The notes: generated by a model from the sequence alone, not told the origin. Shown: positions 1 to 13,034, counted from the stretch's first letter. The stretch is 64,000 bases of DNA from Campylorhamphus procurvoides (GCA_013396655.1 WBMV01003161.1:3656059-3720058); one strand, 5' to 3'. Numbers and translations: made by a program.

Positions 1-394
1 GGAAAAGCCAATTTCTCTGTCACATTGCAAGGTTCTTTTTAACAGGAGCCACTGCAAACCAGAGATAGGAAGGCAGGAATCACAGTGCATCACAGCAGGA
101 AACATAAAGATGGTGACAAACATCAAAGAAATGAAGGGAAGAGCTTTTTAAAACTAGTAACATGTCAATTTTAGAGAAGGAAGCTATTTTAACTGAAAAG
201 CTAAAGAAGATATATTTAGTCATCTCATCCATTTTATTTAAGAGCAACTACTTTTCTTCCATCACCAGGCAGCAGTGATTATTCTAATGCAACATAATAA
301 AGCAAGGATATAAAGCACAGATTACCTACCTGTAGATAACAAAACACACTAAACTAATAGATGCCAGTTGACATCACTCATCTGTTGAGAAACA

Positions 395-510
395 GGCAGT
401 CACCAATTACTAGCAGAACGATAATTTGTTTGTTTAATGATTATGCTAATTAACTGAACTCTCATTAGACAGATACACAGGCAGTATTGATGAGTTCCAT
501 AAGGCATTAT
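395..510. other. Candidate conserved non-coding element, homeodomain-site rich
   Basis: An AT-rich block with closely packed TAAT-type cores (TTTAATGATTATG, CTAATTAACTG, CTCATTAG) followed by less AT-rich unique sequence. It is neither simple repeat nor recognisable transposon. Such density of TAAT/ATTA words in otherwise complex sequence is typical of vertebrate conserved enhancers, but conservation cannot be seen from one sequence. The call is an inference. Confidence 0.2.
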
Positions 511-3500
511 AAAGTATGGCTGAATTATTTCAAAACAAATTAAACCAGAAAATATTGTACACTATTTAAAGGAATAATAAAAGCCTGGTAGGGAGCGAAC
601 CCTCCCAATGAGCTCTCTGAAAAAGGCACAGGTTTTCAGAAGCGCATGAACCTCAAAACCTCTGGCTGCAGCAGCAAATGCCCCCTGGGAACTCCCCCCC
701 AGGGATGTGGACCCTCCTGAGCACAGGTGAGACACGGAGCACACCTGGTGTGCAGAGCAGAGCTGTACAAACCCTGCAGAGACACCTGGGCACGTTACCA
801 TAGCCCTGCCCCAGCAGGGAGAGAAATGGTGGCCAGGGGATGCACCAGCCCTACTGAGCCCACCAGGGCAGGGGCTGAGGGACTCAAATCAGGACACTGG
901 AGAACATGGCACTTACATTTTCCACATAACCACCCACTGTACCCTCCTGATATTGTTATTAATAAATTCTGAACTATCCACAGGAATAGTGCAGTAAAAG
1001 CTGGTTCATCTGCAGATATAGGGCAGTGCAGCACAGTCCCCAAACCAAAAGCAACTATTAAACTTTCAACTCACAATTTCTCTTTGCTTGTGTTGCAGCT
1101 GCATCTAGTTTCTCTTTTTATCTCTTAATAATTTTAAGTTCCTAAATTAAGAAGGAAAGAGAAATTGGATTTTCACTCGAGAAAGGAATCACTACAAGCA
1201 ATACCTGTCAATTTGTAATCATTTATTCATGCACAATTTAAATGAGAAACAATATTAAGTTTTCCTTCAAATTTCAGGTCTTGCCAAAGGAGTTTTATTT
1301 CAATAACATCATAGAAATGAACAGAAATTGGTATCAAATAAACACTTAAAAAATACTCTCTACATGATATGGCCATATAAGCCACGTTTCTGGTTTTTAA
1401 GAAGAAAATACAAAGTCAGAAACAAGAGAGTGCAGCAGGGTGCATTTTTAGGCAGGGTAGGAAGGTCTGACAGTTCTGTGTAATACAGGACAGTTCAAAG
1501 TAGCAAGATCCGGCAGGAACCAATTATAAAAAGAACAGTTTCAGCCTCAACCTGAATAGCCTACCCAGAATGTTAAAATTAACCTGAGAGAGTGAATGAT
1601 TTAACTAAAGAAATAAGCCTACTGGATTTGACCCCAAAGTCAAGTCATGAATCAAACTCCCTCACTCTCCCCCGATTTCCACACTCAAGTGGGTGAACTT
1701 TCCCAAAACTCACTCACTGGCTGAACTGTCAACCTTCCTAGGCAATTGAATCTAAAAATATGTGGCACTACTGAAGCTTTTTAAGACAAAAATTCAAATG
1801 CCATCATGACTGGGGGGATTGAGCATTTCATTCACTCCCCACTGCCTCAAAATTCATATGTGAAACACTCATGAGGATTTACCTCTTCCACCTTTAAAAC
1901 AACATTCCCTTCCACTAAAAAAATACATTAAACTGCAATGACATATTAATCAATATATATTAGGAAACATAATGATACTGCAACATCCCTCCTTATTTTT
2001 GATTCAGTGCTTTTTTTAGCTCTCCCAGTGATGGAACCCCTTGGTTGGGAAAGGGGAACATCAGGAGTGTGTCCATCAGTTCTGAACCAGCTGGGTGCCG
2101 TCAAGGCTTTCTTTGCCTTATTTATCTCTTTCATTAAAGCCCACCTTCTAAACCTCTCCACAGTGGCTCCAACAGGAAACAACACAATTTTTCTGCACTT
2201 TACCAAATTTCTCAAAAACATAAGAGGATTTCAGAAGACATTCAATCACAATTCTGAAATTTAGATTTATAAAGCTATATAGATTGGATTTAAAAAAATA
2301 GAAGAATATCTATTTAGAAACCTTTCCTCTTAAGCTAAGGCATAGCAATATGCACACAAAAAACACAAAGTTTTACAAACACCCTAGTAGTGTCTTGGAT
2401 ATTTCACAGTATTGCAGATAGAACAGTAAGGATAGTAAATGTACTCAAGGTGAAAGTGGGACTGAAAGCCCTGACTGCAATCTTAGCAAAATGTAATGAC
2501 TCCCGTAACAGCTCTCCTGAATGTTCCTGCCACCTGTCTGCTGCAAGAAACCTTTTAACTTCAAGAGTTCCTGAATGGTTGCCCTACCACGTTCTTTTGA
2601 TTTTATCTTCTACTCCTCCTTGTCCTTTTATAATCAGTCTGATTGCAACCTAATTGATCCCAGGCTTAACCTCTGCACTCCCCTGGAAATGATGTAGTGT
2701 GATGGGATGTTCCTAAACTGCAGAACTCCGTTGGGTCATTAGCTCCAGAAAGCACAAATGAAACTACACAATTCTGTTCCAATGTGCCTTTAAATCTCAC
2801 TTACAAACTCAGCATTCTGATTTATCCTTCTGTTTACTTCTTACGCAAGGAAGCAGAGGCAAGAATGAACTTGAAGCAAGTCCTTCACTCATTGCAGATT
2901 TAAAGTCTCCAGTAATGATTATACTTTATAGACTTATTTACAGCTTGCTTACACTCAGGGATTTTGACAGCTATTCTGTAAATACACTCTCCTACCCACT
3001 AAGCTCCATTGTAAACTACAAGGAACATGCACAGGGTCAGACCTGAGCTCCCTCTGTCATCCTTATTTTCCTTATCTCACCAAACCAGAATCTGAGCCCA
3101 CATCCTTGTGCACTCCAAGGCACATCCCAGCAGCCACCACCTGCATGATCTTGCTGGCTGTCTGCAGAGATGCTTTTGTGAGGACTGCAGTCCTCAAAAG
3201 AGGAGACAGTGGAAGGAACGTCCTCTTGAACAGTAAGACCCTGACCTCTCTCCTCCCTTTCCCCCACCTTGCCAGCCTACTGCTGAGCCGCTGTTTCAGT
3301 CAGGCTGCTATGTACTGACCTCCAAATTAAGCAGGAGTCATCAAATCCCTGACAACCCACATCCTGCTCACCGCCCAGGGGACTATTCAGGCCTCTATTT
3401 AGATGAAAACAGCAAAATAAAATTTCTCCAAATTAAATGACAGCACACTTCTTGCACAGAGAAGTTATCAGCTGCTTTCTGGTTCGTGTGTAAAGGCTTC

Positions 3501-6500
3501 CTGAGCAGCTGAGCACTCTCCCACCTCACTGACATTCACCTGAACCTGGAAAATCCAGCTGCAACATGGCACATTCCTCATTCCAGGGATTACATGGAAA
3601 CTGCCTGGTCTGAACAACACGCCTGAGGTCAGAAAACAAACAATGTCACAAAAGAAAGCTGTCAGTTCACTCAAGGGGCAAGCAATGCCCTTCCTTCTTA
3701 CTTCAAAAATTGTTTGCAAAACATTTTTTTACTTGGATTTTTAAACCAAAATTCAGCAGAATAAAATAGTATTCAAATTACTTATTGTGCATGCCCGTGT
3801 GCCCAAGAAGCAAGCATGCCTAGAGATGCTTCACAGCTCCAGAATCGATTTTCAGAGCCTTTGCTTTTGTCAGTGTCCTCACCATCAGAAGCTCTGTTTT
3901 GCATTAGTAATTAATTTTAGTTAAATTATGTTCATTTTGCTTTTTTAAAACTTCAAAGCATTAAGAGCAGCATACTTTTCTGACCTAAAAAGTAAGGCTT
4001 TGAAGTATCTGATGAAAATAAACTCAGTACCATACACACCTGCATAATTAGTTACAGAAAATACCATAATACTTTCCCTGCCTCAGCAAGTAAAAGAAGA
4101 TTGTTGGTGATACGCACCAGAAGTTAAATAAGCCATCTTCTTCACGTAAATCAGAAATATTCTTTTATTTTGAGTATCTTGAGGGGAAATTTAATATTTT
4201 TGTTCTCATCTTATAGAAATATTCAACTTCCTGATTTTTTACAAGATTAAAACTATGTTTCTATCCAATTATGAAGAAATGCTCTAAATAATACACATTA
4301 CCAGGAAAAAATAATTTTAAAATTCTTTTAACCACCAAACATGAGACAAAGTACCCACTCTCAATTTTTTGTGTTCTGCATCCTAATTAACCTTCCTGAA
4401 TCAAGGGAAAGCTCAAAGCATTGTCAATGGTTTGAACAGAAACGTTTCTCAATTCCTATCTCAAGTAATCATAACTATCAAAGAAGCATTTCACGCCTAC
4501 CATGCCCTGGAAGAATACTTTTTCAAGTGTTAGAAGTCACTGGTATTTTAAGAAAAACACCGATAAAATGCCAATTTAGACAGTTTGAGCTCCATTTTTC
4601 ATCACAGAGAAGCAAATGCAAAACATAATCACAGTTTTTCTGTTCCAGCTCTTTAATAGTTGAAGTCAAATCACGGTAATTTCCATGCTACCGACTATGT
4701 CATCACAGATTATGACTTGGAGCACTAAGCAGTATAACACTCCCAAGCAACAAAAATGCAAATGCCCATGGCAGTAAAATAAAGAAATATAGAAAAGTAT
4801 CTACAGAAACAGTTCCCCTGCATGCCTAAGTCATAGCTGGCTTCTTAAACCAGTGCAGAAAGGACTGTAACTGCCTCTATCCTGGAGGCAGGAAAAAAAA
4901 AGACTGGTACCAATTTTTTGTTTCAATCTGAAAGCTTCACACCTTTTATCATTAATAAGTCTTAGTTTTAATTAGACCATTTGCCTTAGACTGACATGAG
5001 GTAAACTCTAGACAAAGATGGAAGAGGCAAAGAGCCTTTGGGTGCTCGGACAGAGCTGGGCAGAAACCACACACTGCCCAGAATAATCCACGAAAATTGG
5101 CCTTTAATAGAAAACCAAACAATAAGAACTTTTTTTCCTTCCTTTGCAAGTCATTTCTTTATTAATATTTCTCCACTATTGACACTAGAAATTCACCTTG
5201 CTGCCATTCTCAAATCAAGTTTAGGACACTACAAGAAGTATCACCCCATCATCATCAAAGACTGACTTTGAAGTGGATTTCTACCTTTCTAATGTCACAG
5301 ACCAAACATTCCAGGCAAATAAGAGCCTATTTCAAGTCATCACCAAAACAAAGGAATCCAATTTCTTTCTTCCTGGAAATGCTTTTGCCACCTGTGCTTG
5401 GCCATTTGGAATGACTGAGACCTGCAGGCAAACAGGAGCCAATCTGTGAGCACAATGACTGGGGGACAGCAATCCTTCAGCAGCAGCTCTTTAAAACCAC
5501 TGCACACCCACCAGCTGAAAACCAAGAGGGGTCACCAGCAAAGCCAACGCTGACCCAAAACGGCTGCTTGTAAGAGACAGCAAAGTGATGAACAAAACTC
5601 CATCTGTCACCAGCCAGAAACTGCCCCAAGCCAACCTCCCCCCTGTGGCGGGAAGTGGCAGCTCAGCAGGGTCAAAAACTCCCAAGTGCTCTGTGACAGA
5701 CACCCAGACATCCCTTCTTCACCTCAAATCTCCCACTGCTACAGGAATGGGCTAGCAAAATACCCCAGTCTGCTGGCTATGAGGGTTTTTCAGAATACCT
5801 GTTACCAGACCTGTAAAGGAACCAGATATATTATTGAGGCCAGGGACATAAAAACACTTATTTTGCTTTTTAGCAACTCATTTTACTTCACTCTTAGAAG
5901 ATGCTACCAATGTGATGTGGGACAAGATATCTCTGCACCAGTGGAAGAAAACACTGAAAAATGACTGGTCATTACAATCCATAATTCATAACTGGCTGCA
6001 AGACCACAGAGAAGTCAAAAGACCTCACTTCCCCATGTGACAGACTGACACCCCTGCCATGTTCTTGTCACCTTGGATAGACCATTGGGTAGCTAGAACA
6101 TTTTAGAAATGGACCAAAATAACCTCCCCATTGGTACTACACAAGAATATTCACTGAGAAGACACAGAAAACATCCCGAACACGCAGGTTATGCTCCAGG
6201 AGTTTCTACACTTGGTTAATGCCTTGACATAAAAAGATCTATACAGCTCCTAAAACCCAAATGTATAGTAGGCATCACATAGATCACAATTAAATGTAGC
6301 CTTAAAAAAAACGAACCCGAAAAAAGTCAGAGTACGCATAGTGCTGCATGGCATTGATAAACTTACTAAAATATATGGCCTGACTACATGGAGAGAGAGT
6401 AAGGAAAAGTCTAATCCCATGGAGCAGAACTTCCAAGCCCAAATGATGATGACATTACTTCACTCACTAAGGAAATTGGGACTCACTTCTTGTGCCCTAT

Positions 6501-6579
6501 TAAAGCCCATGCTTTAATAAACAATAAACAACATCCACTGCTCTTCCTCAGCTTTCAAAGCAGACATCTCACCAGAGAC

Positions 6580-6962
6580 ATGTCAGGTCCCTGACCAGCT
6601 CTTCCTTGCTTGCACACACGAGGTCCAGTAGTGTCTTCTGCTGTCAGCTCCACAGCCATCTGCATTTGGTAGTTGTTATCAAAGGCCTCCAGAAACCTCC
6701 TGGATTGCCTGATTATTTGTGCCCTTCTGGGCTGTCACTCCAGCAGATACCAGAGGGAACCAAGTCCTCTGTGAGGACCAGGGCCTGCTAACATGAGGCT
6801 GCCTCCAGAAGCTTCATCTGATCCTTGCTGATGGAGCTGCCTGCAGCACAACACGTACAATACCATTATCAATAATGCTGGTCAGCCCGCTAATCTACCC
6901 CATAGGTTCTCAGATAGGTCATCAATCCTCCCAAGATGGAACTCCAGAGGCTCTGGAATCTT
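6580..6962 (-). mobile_element. CR1 LINE fragment, ORF2 endonuclease region (decayed)
   Basis: Read on the minus strand, this stretch matches my recollection of the CR1 ORF2 endonuclease domain. It contains remnants of the segment usually reading ALVLMGDFNHPDICW (here LVLTEDLVPSGICW), then a match to the GHKQSRRFLE-like segment, then the usual LLDL motif near 6620. Interruptions and frame changes show it is dead. Neither the 3' end nor the RT domain is present nearby, so it is a solitary 5'-internal fragment. It lies in the sense orientation of the putative minus-strand host gene, within its presumed intron. The boundaries are approximate; similarity may start a few tens of bases earlier, near 6540. 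Confidence 0.8.
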
Positions 6963-9900
6963 GTTTAATCATTTCACATCATGTTTAAATCAAGGTCTAA
7001 ATATCTGTTCTTCTACTTCCAAAATTTATGGTGTTACTTTAGACTATTTTAATCTGAGCCATTTAAGCGAAAAACACATCTAGACTGAAACTCTGCATGA
7101 AAGAATTCAATTAAATCGATTCACTGTTTCCAATGTGTTTGGAGTGTCAGAATTGAAGAAGCTAGAAAAGTTAAGGGAAAATACATTTCTTATGCCATCT
7201 TCAGACCTTAAGCAAGTATTGTGTTGACAATAAAAAGGATACAGTTGCTTTTAATAGCCCTTTCCTCCATAATTATCATAAGTGGCTGTATCTTTTAACT
7301 ATTCTCATCATTGCTATCCGTATTTGCACATATAACTCTTCCCCTAAGTGGAATCTTCCTGACATTTTTATACCAATATTGTGTATTAACAACTTTTTCT
7401 TCCTTTTTTTTTTTGTACATTTCACACAAGGCGGTAACTGCTTTCTTGGTTGGCATGAAATTAGCAGATGTCAAATTAAACTGTTCTTTTGTCCACAGAT
7501 CCCTCAGAGAAAGATATCAAAGAACGATTAAGTTATTTGTGTCTGGTTTTTAATTTGCAGCTTCATATTATTCAGTCAGGAGTCTTGGACAAGCAGACAA
7601 ACATACCAAGCATGATCAAAAATCTCCCTTAATTTTTCATTCCTCCTGACAATTCCCATAAAACTTTTGCACCTCACAAAGATTTTAGGTGAACAAGAGT
7701 TAAGACATCAAAGGTAGACTGCAGTGCCAGTGATTCTATCTCCTCCTTGCACAGACAGACTATTTCTCATGGCTTACATTCCTCAAAGCCCATCTACTCC
7801 TCTAACACCTTGCTGTATTTCCATCTTACCCACTTACTACTCCAGAATCTTTACAAACACACTGTACAAAAGGGCATTTAAAGTTGCTGCTATTGATGCT
7901 CTCAAAATATCTATCCCTTTTCAAGCAAATAAAACCAGACAGGGGCCAGGAAGAAAAAAGCTCATGAGCAAATCTGCTTAGAAAACCAGCAACTTTTAAA
8001 CAAGCAGCCAACCAAACCAAGTGAAAGTCGAGAACTTGCTTTAACTGAATATATTTTGTGCTATTAGTATAAAAGGTTAACTGAAGACTTGAAAAAACTG
8101 CTTCAACAAATGGAAAAATAGTAACTATTTAAATTTCTTCACAATTAACATTTAGCCACTAATTATACAAGAACATCACTATCAGCATAATGTCACAAAC
8201 AAACTAAAACACCAATCTTGAGTTTTCATTTTCATTACCACATAAAAGGAGGGTTTCAGATCAGTTCAGAATGTATTTTAAGTATAAATCATGCAACAGA
8301 GACTTCAAGAACACACCTCAGCTCCACTAAGGAATTTTTCACAATACTCAATCTTAACTTCATTTCATGCCCACTCCTGCTGTGCAAGCTAGTTAAAATA
8401 AGATCAATACCCAGATATTAATCATGGATCAATCTTTAATTACCAGTTCCAAAGTTACTGTCATAAGCAGTTGCACAGGTATCATGGTTCCTCTGTCCTG
8501 TGTTTTATTAAAATGCTATGGAAGAGGTGAATATAAGCTGAGTCACAGAGGGCTAGAAACTGCTTTCCTCAGCAGAGAGTATTAAAGGAGGAAATTTTCT
8601 GGAGAAAATCCTTCAGGTATATGCTCAGAGCTGCAGATGATAGTCTCAAACATGCACAGAAGAGCTGGACTAGCCATGGGAATAAATGAGCCAAGCTACT
8701 CACTACAGGTGTTGTCAACAGCAACAATGAAAATCCATCAGGTGAGGTTCAGTCATCCTGGAACTGGACCTGGGAGTGAGTCCTCAAAACAGGCAGGGGG
8801 AGAATCTCATCTCTAAGCATTAAGTGAATACATTTCTAATTTTTGCTGAAAGTGAACCTTCCAAACCACAATACACCACAGAAATTACCTACTTCTGAGA
8901 AACAACAAAACCCCAAGTGTTTCTAAACCCTGATCTCGCTTTTCTCTATCCTCAAAAGAATCTCAGTATCTTCACACATTCTTCATAGCATCCCTGTTGG
9001 CAGTAAACAGCTAGAAAGACCAAATGAAAGGCCTTTTTCTTCAAAAAAACCCAATAAAAATAAAAATTGCTACACACACTGACACTATTCCAGAGAAAAA
9101 CAGGAGCAAACAGTCACTCAGATACCCATAAAGAAAACACAGTTTGTCTACTGACACTTTATCTAGTTCCTCAGGAGGTAGATCAATAAAAAACCCACTT
9201 GATTTTATATAAAATACTTTAACCAATCCTAAATACACCCAAGTAAGGTAAGGAGTCTCTCTATGGGGAGAGTTGTATCTACTGAGGTGGAGTTCACATG
9301 GAGGGACAAGAGGAAGGGTTTACTTATCCACAGCCAGGTTTAAGACCACAGGTGTGCCAGCTAATTCTCAATCTACTGTCAGATTCATGAAGGCTGGCTC
9401 TTCTTATCTAATTAGTCCCATCCCCTGATTATACCTCCACAAGCTACAAAGGAAGGTAAGTTAATGCAGCAAAGTGCTGCTTTTCTACTTCAAGACAAAG
9501 CTGTGAATATCTGTGCCAGAGCCAGACTGCTCCCAAGGTAGAAGTTCCACCAGCATAAAACTCACTGAAAAATTAACAAAATATAAGTTTTTAAAAAAAT
9601 ATCAGTCTGAGGTTATATTTATGTTTTCATTTCCTTCTTTCATCTCAAAATAGGAGTGAATAACCACGTGTTCAATGGAACTGCCGGGGAGGAGTGGGCC
9701 AAACATCTGCTCCACTTTGGCATTTCAATTTTGTCTAGAGTTTGAGGAGGGCTTTCCTGTCATTTGGTTGAGGTGCTTATAGAAAAAGCTGTTTGTGAAA
9801 GTCTGTAGGCTCATGTATTTCCTGCCTCTAAATGTAAAACCTTGAAAATTACAGCAAAACTGCCAACCAGGAAAAGCCAAACAGGGAAACAGTCCAAACC

Positions 9901-10857
9901 TTCAAGAAATTTTCAAGAACTTCATACAAAACTACAAAAAAAAGAAAAAAATGTCTGGCACTGAAGTACCTTCTGAAGTCATGAATCGAAAAGTTCTTTT
10001 CAGCAATGTTTTGTGCTGCATGGAAGATCAGCTACCACAGCTGATAACTTCTGAACAAAGACAGAACTTTCTCCATTCAACGTTAATGAGGCTTTACAGG
10101 TATCCAAGCCTAGGAACTGAAGGCATCTGCAGGGAGCTACCTTGCACAGTTCCCTATTTTATCTATAGCATTCAGCAGATTTTACAATAGGAATATTGTT
10201 TATTTCCATCTTCCTGCCCCTGCTTTTTAAAAAACATTTTCAACACACGTCAAATTTGGATGCGTTCTGGCAGGACTGAGGCTCATTTTGAAGGCTGGGA
10301 TAGGGTTCATAATACACCAGTCAACCTTCTCACTCTATTAGAATACTGGAGACTTACCTTGAGCATTTTTTTTATTGTTCTGATTTAATTGTTCTTCATT
10401 TATATTCATCGCTGAATTCCACTGCATCTGAAGCTATTTTGAAAACACAGCATTCTCCCAAAGGGCCCAATCCAACTCCCATTCAAATAAACAGCCTTCA
10501 GTGGAGCCTATTTGTTGCCAGCCAACAAGATTGAATTCTGCAGCGGAGTGGTCCCTGGAGCGTTTGTCACAGCTCTTTACAAATATTGCTCCAGCAAGAG
10601 CAGGTCTAAATACGCTTGTCCACATGCACTGCAGACAACTGAAATCTATCTTTTATCTTCTTGGAACACTTGGTCAGATTTAAACTCCAAAAGCACAAAG
10701 AACTGAATCTATCAAGAATGTAAGAAGTAAAACCAGCAACAAATGTTTAACAGTTATAAAAAAGTAAAGAACCAGAGGGAAAGTAGAAGGATGGTATTTT
10801 CACGCCATAGGATCAAGTACCATTTCTTCCACCCCTGAATTGAAGTTACACAGGAAG

Positions 10858-10873
10858 GTGTGTGTGTGTGTGT
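10858..10873. repeat. (GT)8 microsatellite
   Basis: Eight uninterrupted GT units on the plus strand, inside the presumed intron. Likely length-polymorphic, with no other function apparent. Confidence 0.95.
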
Positions 10874-11654
10874 ATAGATTATAATGACTGCATACAACTG
10901 AATTTCTCAAAAAAATTGCTTCAACACAGCTATGAACATCAACAGTTTTGAAATTATAAGACATTTTGCAACAGATACAAAGTTTACAAACACCACTCCC
11001 ACAGTAAGTCATGAGGGTTATGAGGAAAGATTTTAAATCTCACCAAGTATCTACTCACACACAGTTACCAAAGCAACAAAGTTCAAGCCTGGTATTTCTT
11101 GGTTATATCCTTCCTATGGAAGGCCCTTATCTGTGAAAAGAACAACGTGATGGACTTGGAGAGCACATTTTGAAGGTTTATGGTAACTAAATAAAGTAAC
11201 AAAGTAACTTCTGGTCTGGGCTAGGGAGTGGATGATACAAATGAGAAAAACTCTTTCAAAGGATCTTACTCTCAGATGCTTTATCCTACTTTGTAACACA
11301 GAAATCCACTCTGCCTGATCAACTTGTTTGAAGCTTAAAGTCTAAGACAGGGGAAGATTAGGAGATTGTTTAGATGGGAATTCTATTATGTAACATTGTA
11401 AACGTGAAGACCTTTCTACAGCAAAGTGGTTTACTTTGAAATTAAGAACTTGATTTGTTGTTATACGCTATTGATGTGGCTCTTGAAAATAGCCAACTTG
11501 AAAAGCACAGATCTTGGGAGACACTCTCAGTACCTGTCAGAGTTCAGAAACAGAGTAATAAAATGTGATTTATATTACAAGTTCAACATTGCTAGTTCAA
11601 AAATAATGCACAAAAAGACTTTTTCTTTTTTTAAAGTTGGCCACCTTGATATCC

Positions 11655-11725
11655 TAAGAATACTCTTGAGAATCTGAGCTAATACCCAGTGATTTCAGTG
11701 GGGTAATTTACAGGGTTACTCCATG
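11655..11725. repeat. Possible relic of an ancient amniote interspersed repeat
   Basis: Contains words such as CAGTGATTTCAGTGGGGT and GGGTTACTCC. These resemble an old amniote repeat rich in 'tgatttcagtggagttactcc'-like text. The match rests on recollection of word order only and is short. Confidence 0.25.
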
Positions 11726-12054
11726 CTCTGAAAGATGATAGGATAGACCATTAACTCCTAATTTCTACCTATACCTCAAATCCCCACTGCAGTGCCTGAT
11801 AAAGACAGGGCTTGAAACAGAGCTCAACCAAAACACCCTCTATACTGAGGTGACTCTCTCCAGACAATGCTCAATGCTCCAGCCTTTCAGAGCCCCCATA
11901 TCACAGCCCTACAGGCACAGGGATGTCACCTCCCAGTTCCTCAGTGCAGGACCAGACTCACATGAGCCACGATGGGAGGAATGCATCTCCAACCACACAA
12001 GCATTGCTGGCACTGATGGCATTGCTCATCCACACTAATAGATTTAAATATATG

Positions 12055-12116
12055 TATATATATATATATACAGATAAACATTTGTGTTCAGACGTAACTA
12101 TGTATGTATACATACA
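12055..12116. repeat. (TA)n microsatellite with adjacent 16-bp perfect palindrome
   Basis: An uninterrupted TA run covers about 12055-12070. After about 30 bases comes TGTATGTATACATACA (12101-12116), identical to its own reverse complement. The pair forms an AT-rich, cruciform-prone patch roughly 450 bases inside the CpG island's left edge and about 0.9 kb into the presumed intron. Confidence 0.9.
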
Positions 12117-12956
12117 CATGTAAACACTCTCTTTCTCTGTGTGTTTACATGAAATCGACACATCATAAACCAACAAATCAATTGCACCCAGCTGCTGAAC
12201 ATCACACCCAGCATTAAAACAGGAAAGTTGGGCACAAAGTACTTCAGATTTCAAATCAAGCCAGCTCACTTCCTTGAGGTGAAAGGCCAAACCCCAGGGC
12301 AGCAGCTGCACAGCACAATTTGAGCTCAGCACCTGCAGCCACGAGCACCCCCAGGGTGGCCCATGCGGGGCACAACCAGTCACAAACACACCTGGCCTCT
12401 GGGAAAATACTCACGCTCAGAAACCTGGGCCAAATTACTTTCCCATGCAGCTGCTGCTGATAAAAATACAAAATAAACCGGCTGCCAAAGGCACCAGCGC
12501 TGTCTAAAGAAGCACGTGTCTGTTTTTGCCCCAGCACGGCTCTGCTGAGGGGAGTGATGGCTCCCGGTGCTGACACAGGCCCTCGCAGGAGGCCCGGCCG
12601 CCCCTTCCCCGGCCCTGCCGAGCCCGGGCTGTCCCCGGTGGGCTCCCCTCAGCCCTGCCCGGCCACAGCCACGCCGATCCTGCCACCAGAACAGCCTGTG
12701 GACAAGCCATGTTCCCTCAGGCGCCCAGCGAGCTCCACCAGCCCGGCTCTGCTAATGGAACGGAATGGAACAACCCAGGGCAGGAGGCGCTGAGGGTGCC
12801 GCTCGGGGCTGCGGGCGGAGGGCTGGACGCGCCTCAGTCCGGCCGGCCACGGCCACGGAGGGACGCGAGAGCCCCTCGGGGCTGCCGGGAGGAGGCTGTG
12901 GAGCCCGGTGGGTCCGGGGTCGGGTCCTGGCCGGGGTCTGGTGCGGGCTGACTCAC

Positions 12957-13007
12957 CGGGACACGCCGGGACAGCTCCCGCAGCCGCAGCAGCGGCGCCG
13001 CCGCCAT
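12957..13007 (-). CDS. First coding exon (17 codons) of an unidentified gene; partial CDS
   Basis: The minus-strand ATG at 13007 opens MAAAPLLRLRELSRRVP. After 51 bases the frame meets CCG|GTGAGT, a near-consensus donor with the intron starting at 12956, so the exon ends in phase 0. The start is chosen because it has A at -3 and G at +4, sits in a CpG island and coincides with a YY1-type motif. The frame stays open upstream to an ATG at 13487, but that extension runs through the AATGG repeat and part of a CR1 element and is unlikely to be coding. It also reads on to 12834 past the donor. Five arginines, one glutamate and many Ala/Leu residues suggest a mitochondrial targeting presequence, which is inference only. 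I do not recognise the gene. NDUFS4, whose mammalian first exon also ends near SRVP, was considered but does not match well enough. No second exon was recognised within 12.9 kb downstream. Confidence 0.7.
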
Positions 13008-13010
13008 CTT
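13000..13010 (-). promoter_or_regulatory. YY1-type motif over the start codon
   Basis: The minus strand reads AAGATGGCGGC, the canonical core bound by YY1 in many housekeeping promoters, where it often lies just downstream of the transcription start and supplies the initiator ATG. Here the ATG of the motif is the predicted start codon. Binding is inferred from motif identity. Confidence 0.7.
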
Positions 13011-13034
13011 ATGGGCAGGGCGGAACCCCCGTGA

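Larger units (their letters stand above)
1..12956 (-). other. Putative first intron (partial) of the minus-strand gene that starts at 13007
   Basis: From the GT donor at 12956 leftwards to the window edge I see no coding exon that I can recognise on either strand. The assignment as intron is an inference from the exon 1 donor. It is supported by composition: in 13 hand-counted 60-base lines the plus strand had A 268, T 209, C 179, G 124. A>T and C>G on the plus strand is the bias expected when the minus strand is the coding strand. Contents are mostly AT-rich unique sequence, one CR1 fragment near 6.6-7.0 kb, short microsatellites at 10.86 and 12.06 kb, and a moderately GC-richer block at about 560-960 with no recognised function. 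A short later exon could be hidden here, because exons of 60-120 bases without a recognisable domain are easy to miss by eye. Confidence 0.5.

Noticed and set aside
6606..6791. Plus-strand open frame of 61 codons
   Set aside because: It is the antisense of a decayed CR1 endonuclease fragment.
12957..13007. Naming the gene NDUFS4
   Set aside because: The mammalian first exon also ends near SRVP and is mitochondrial, but its length and phase differ and the rest of the peptide does not match. No other exon was found to support it.
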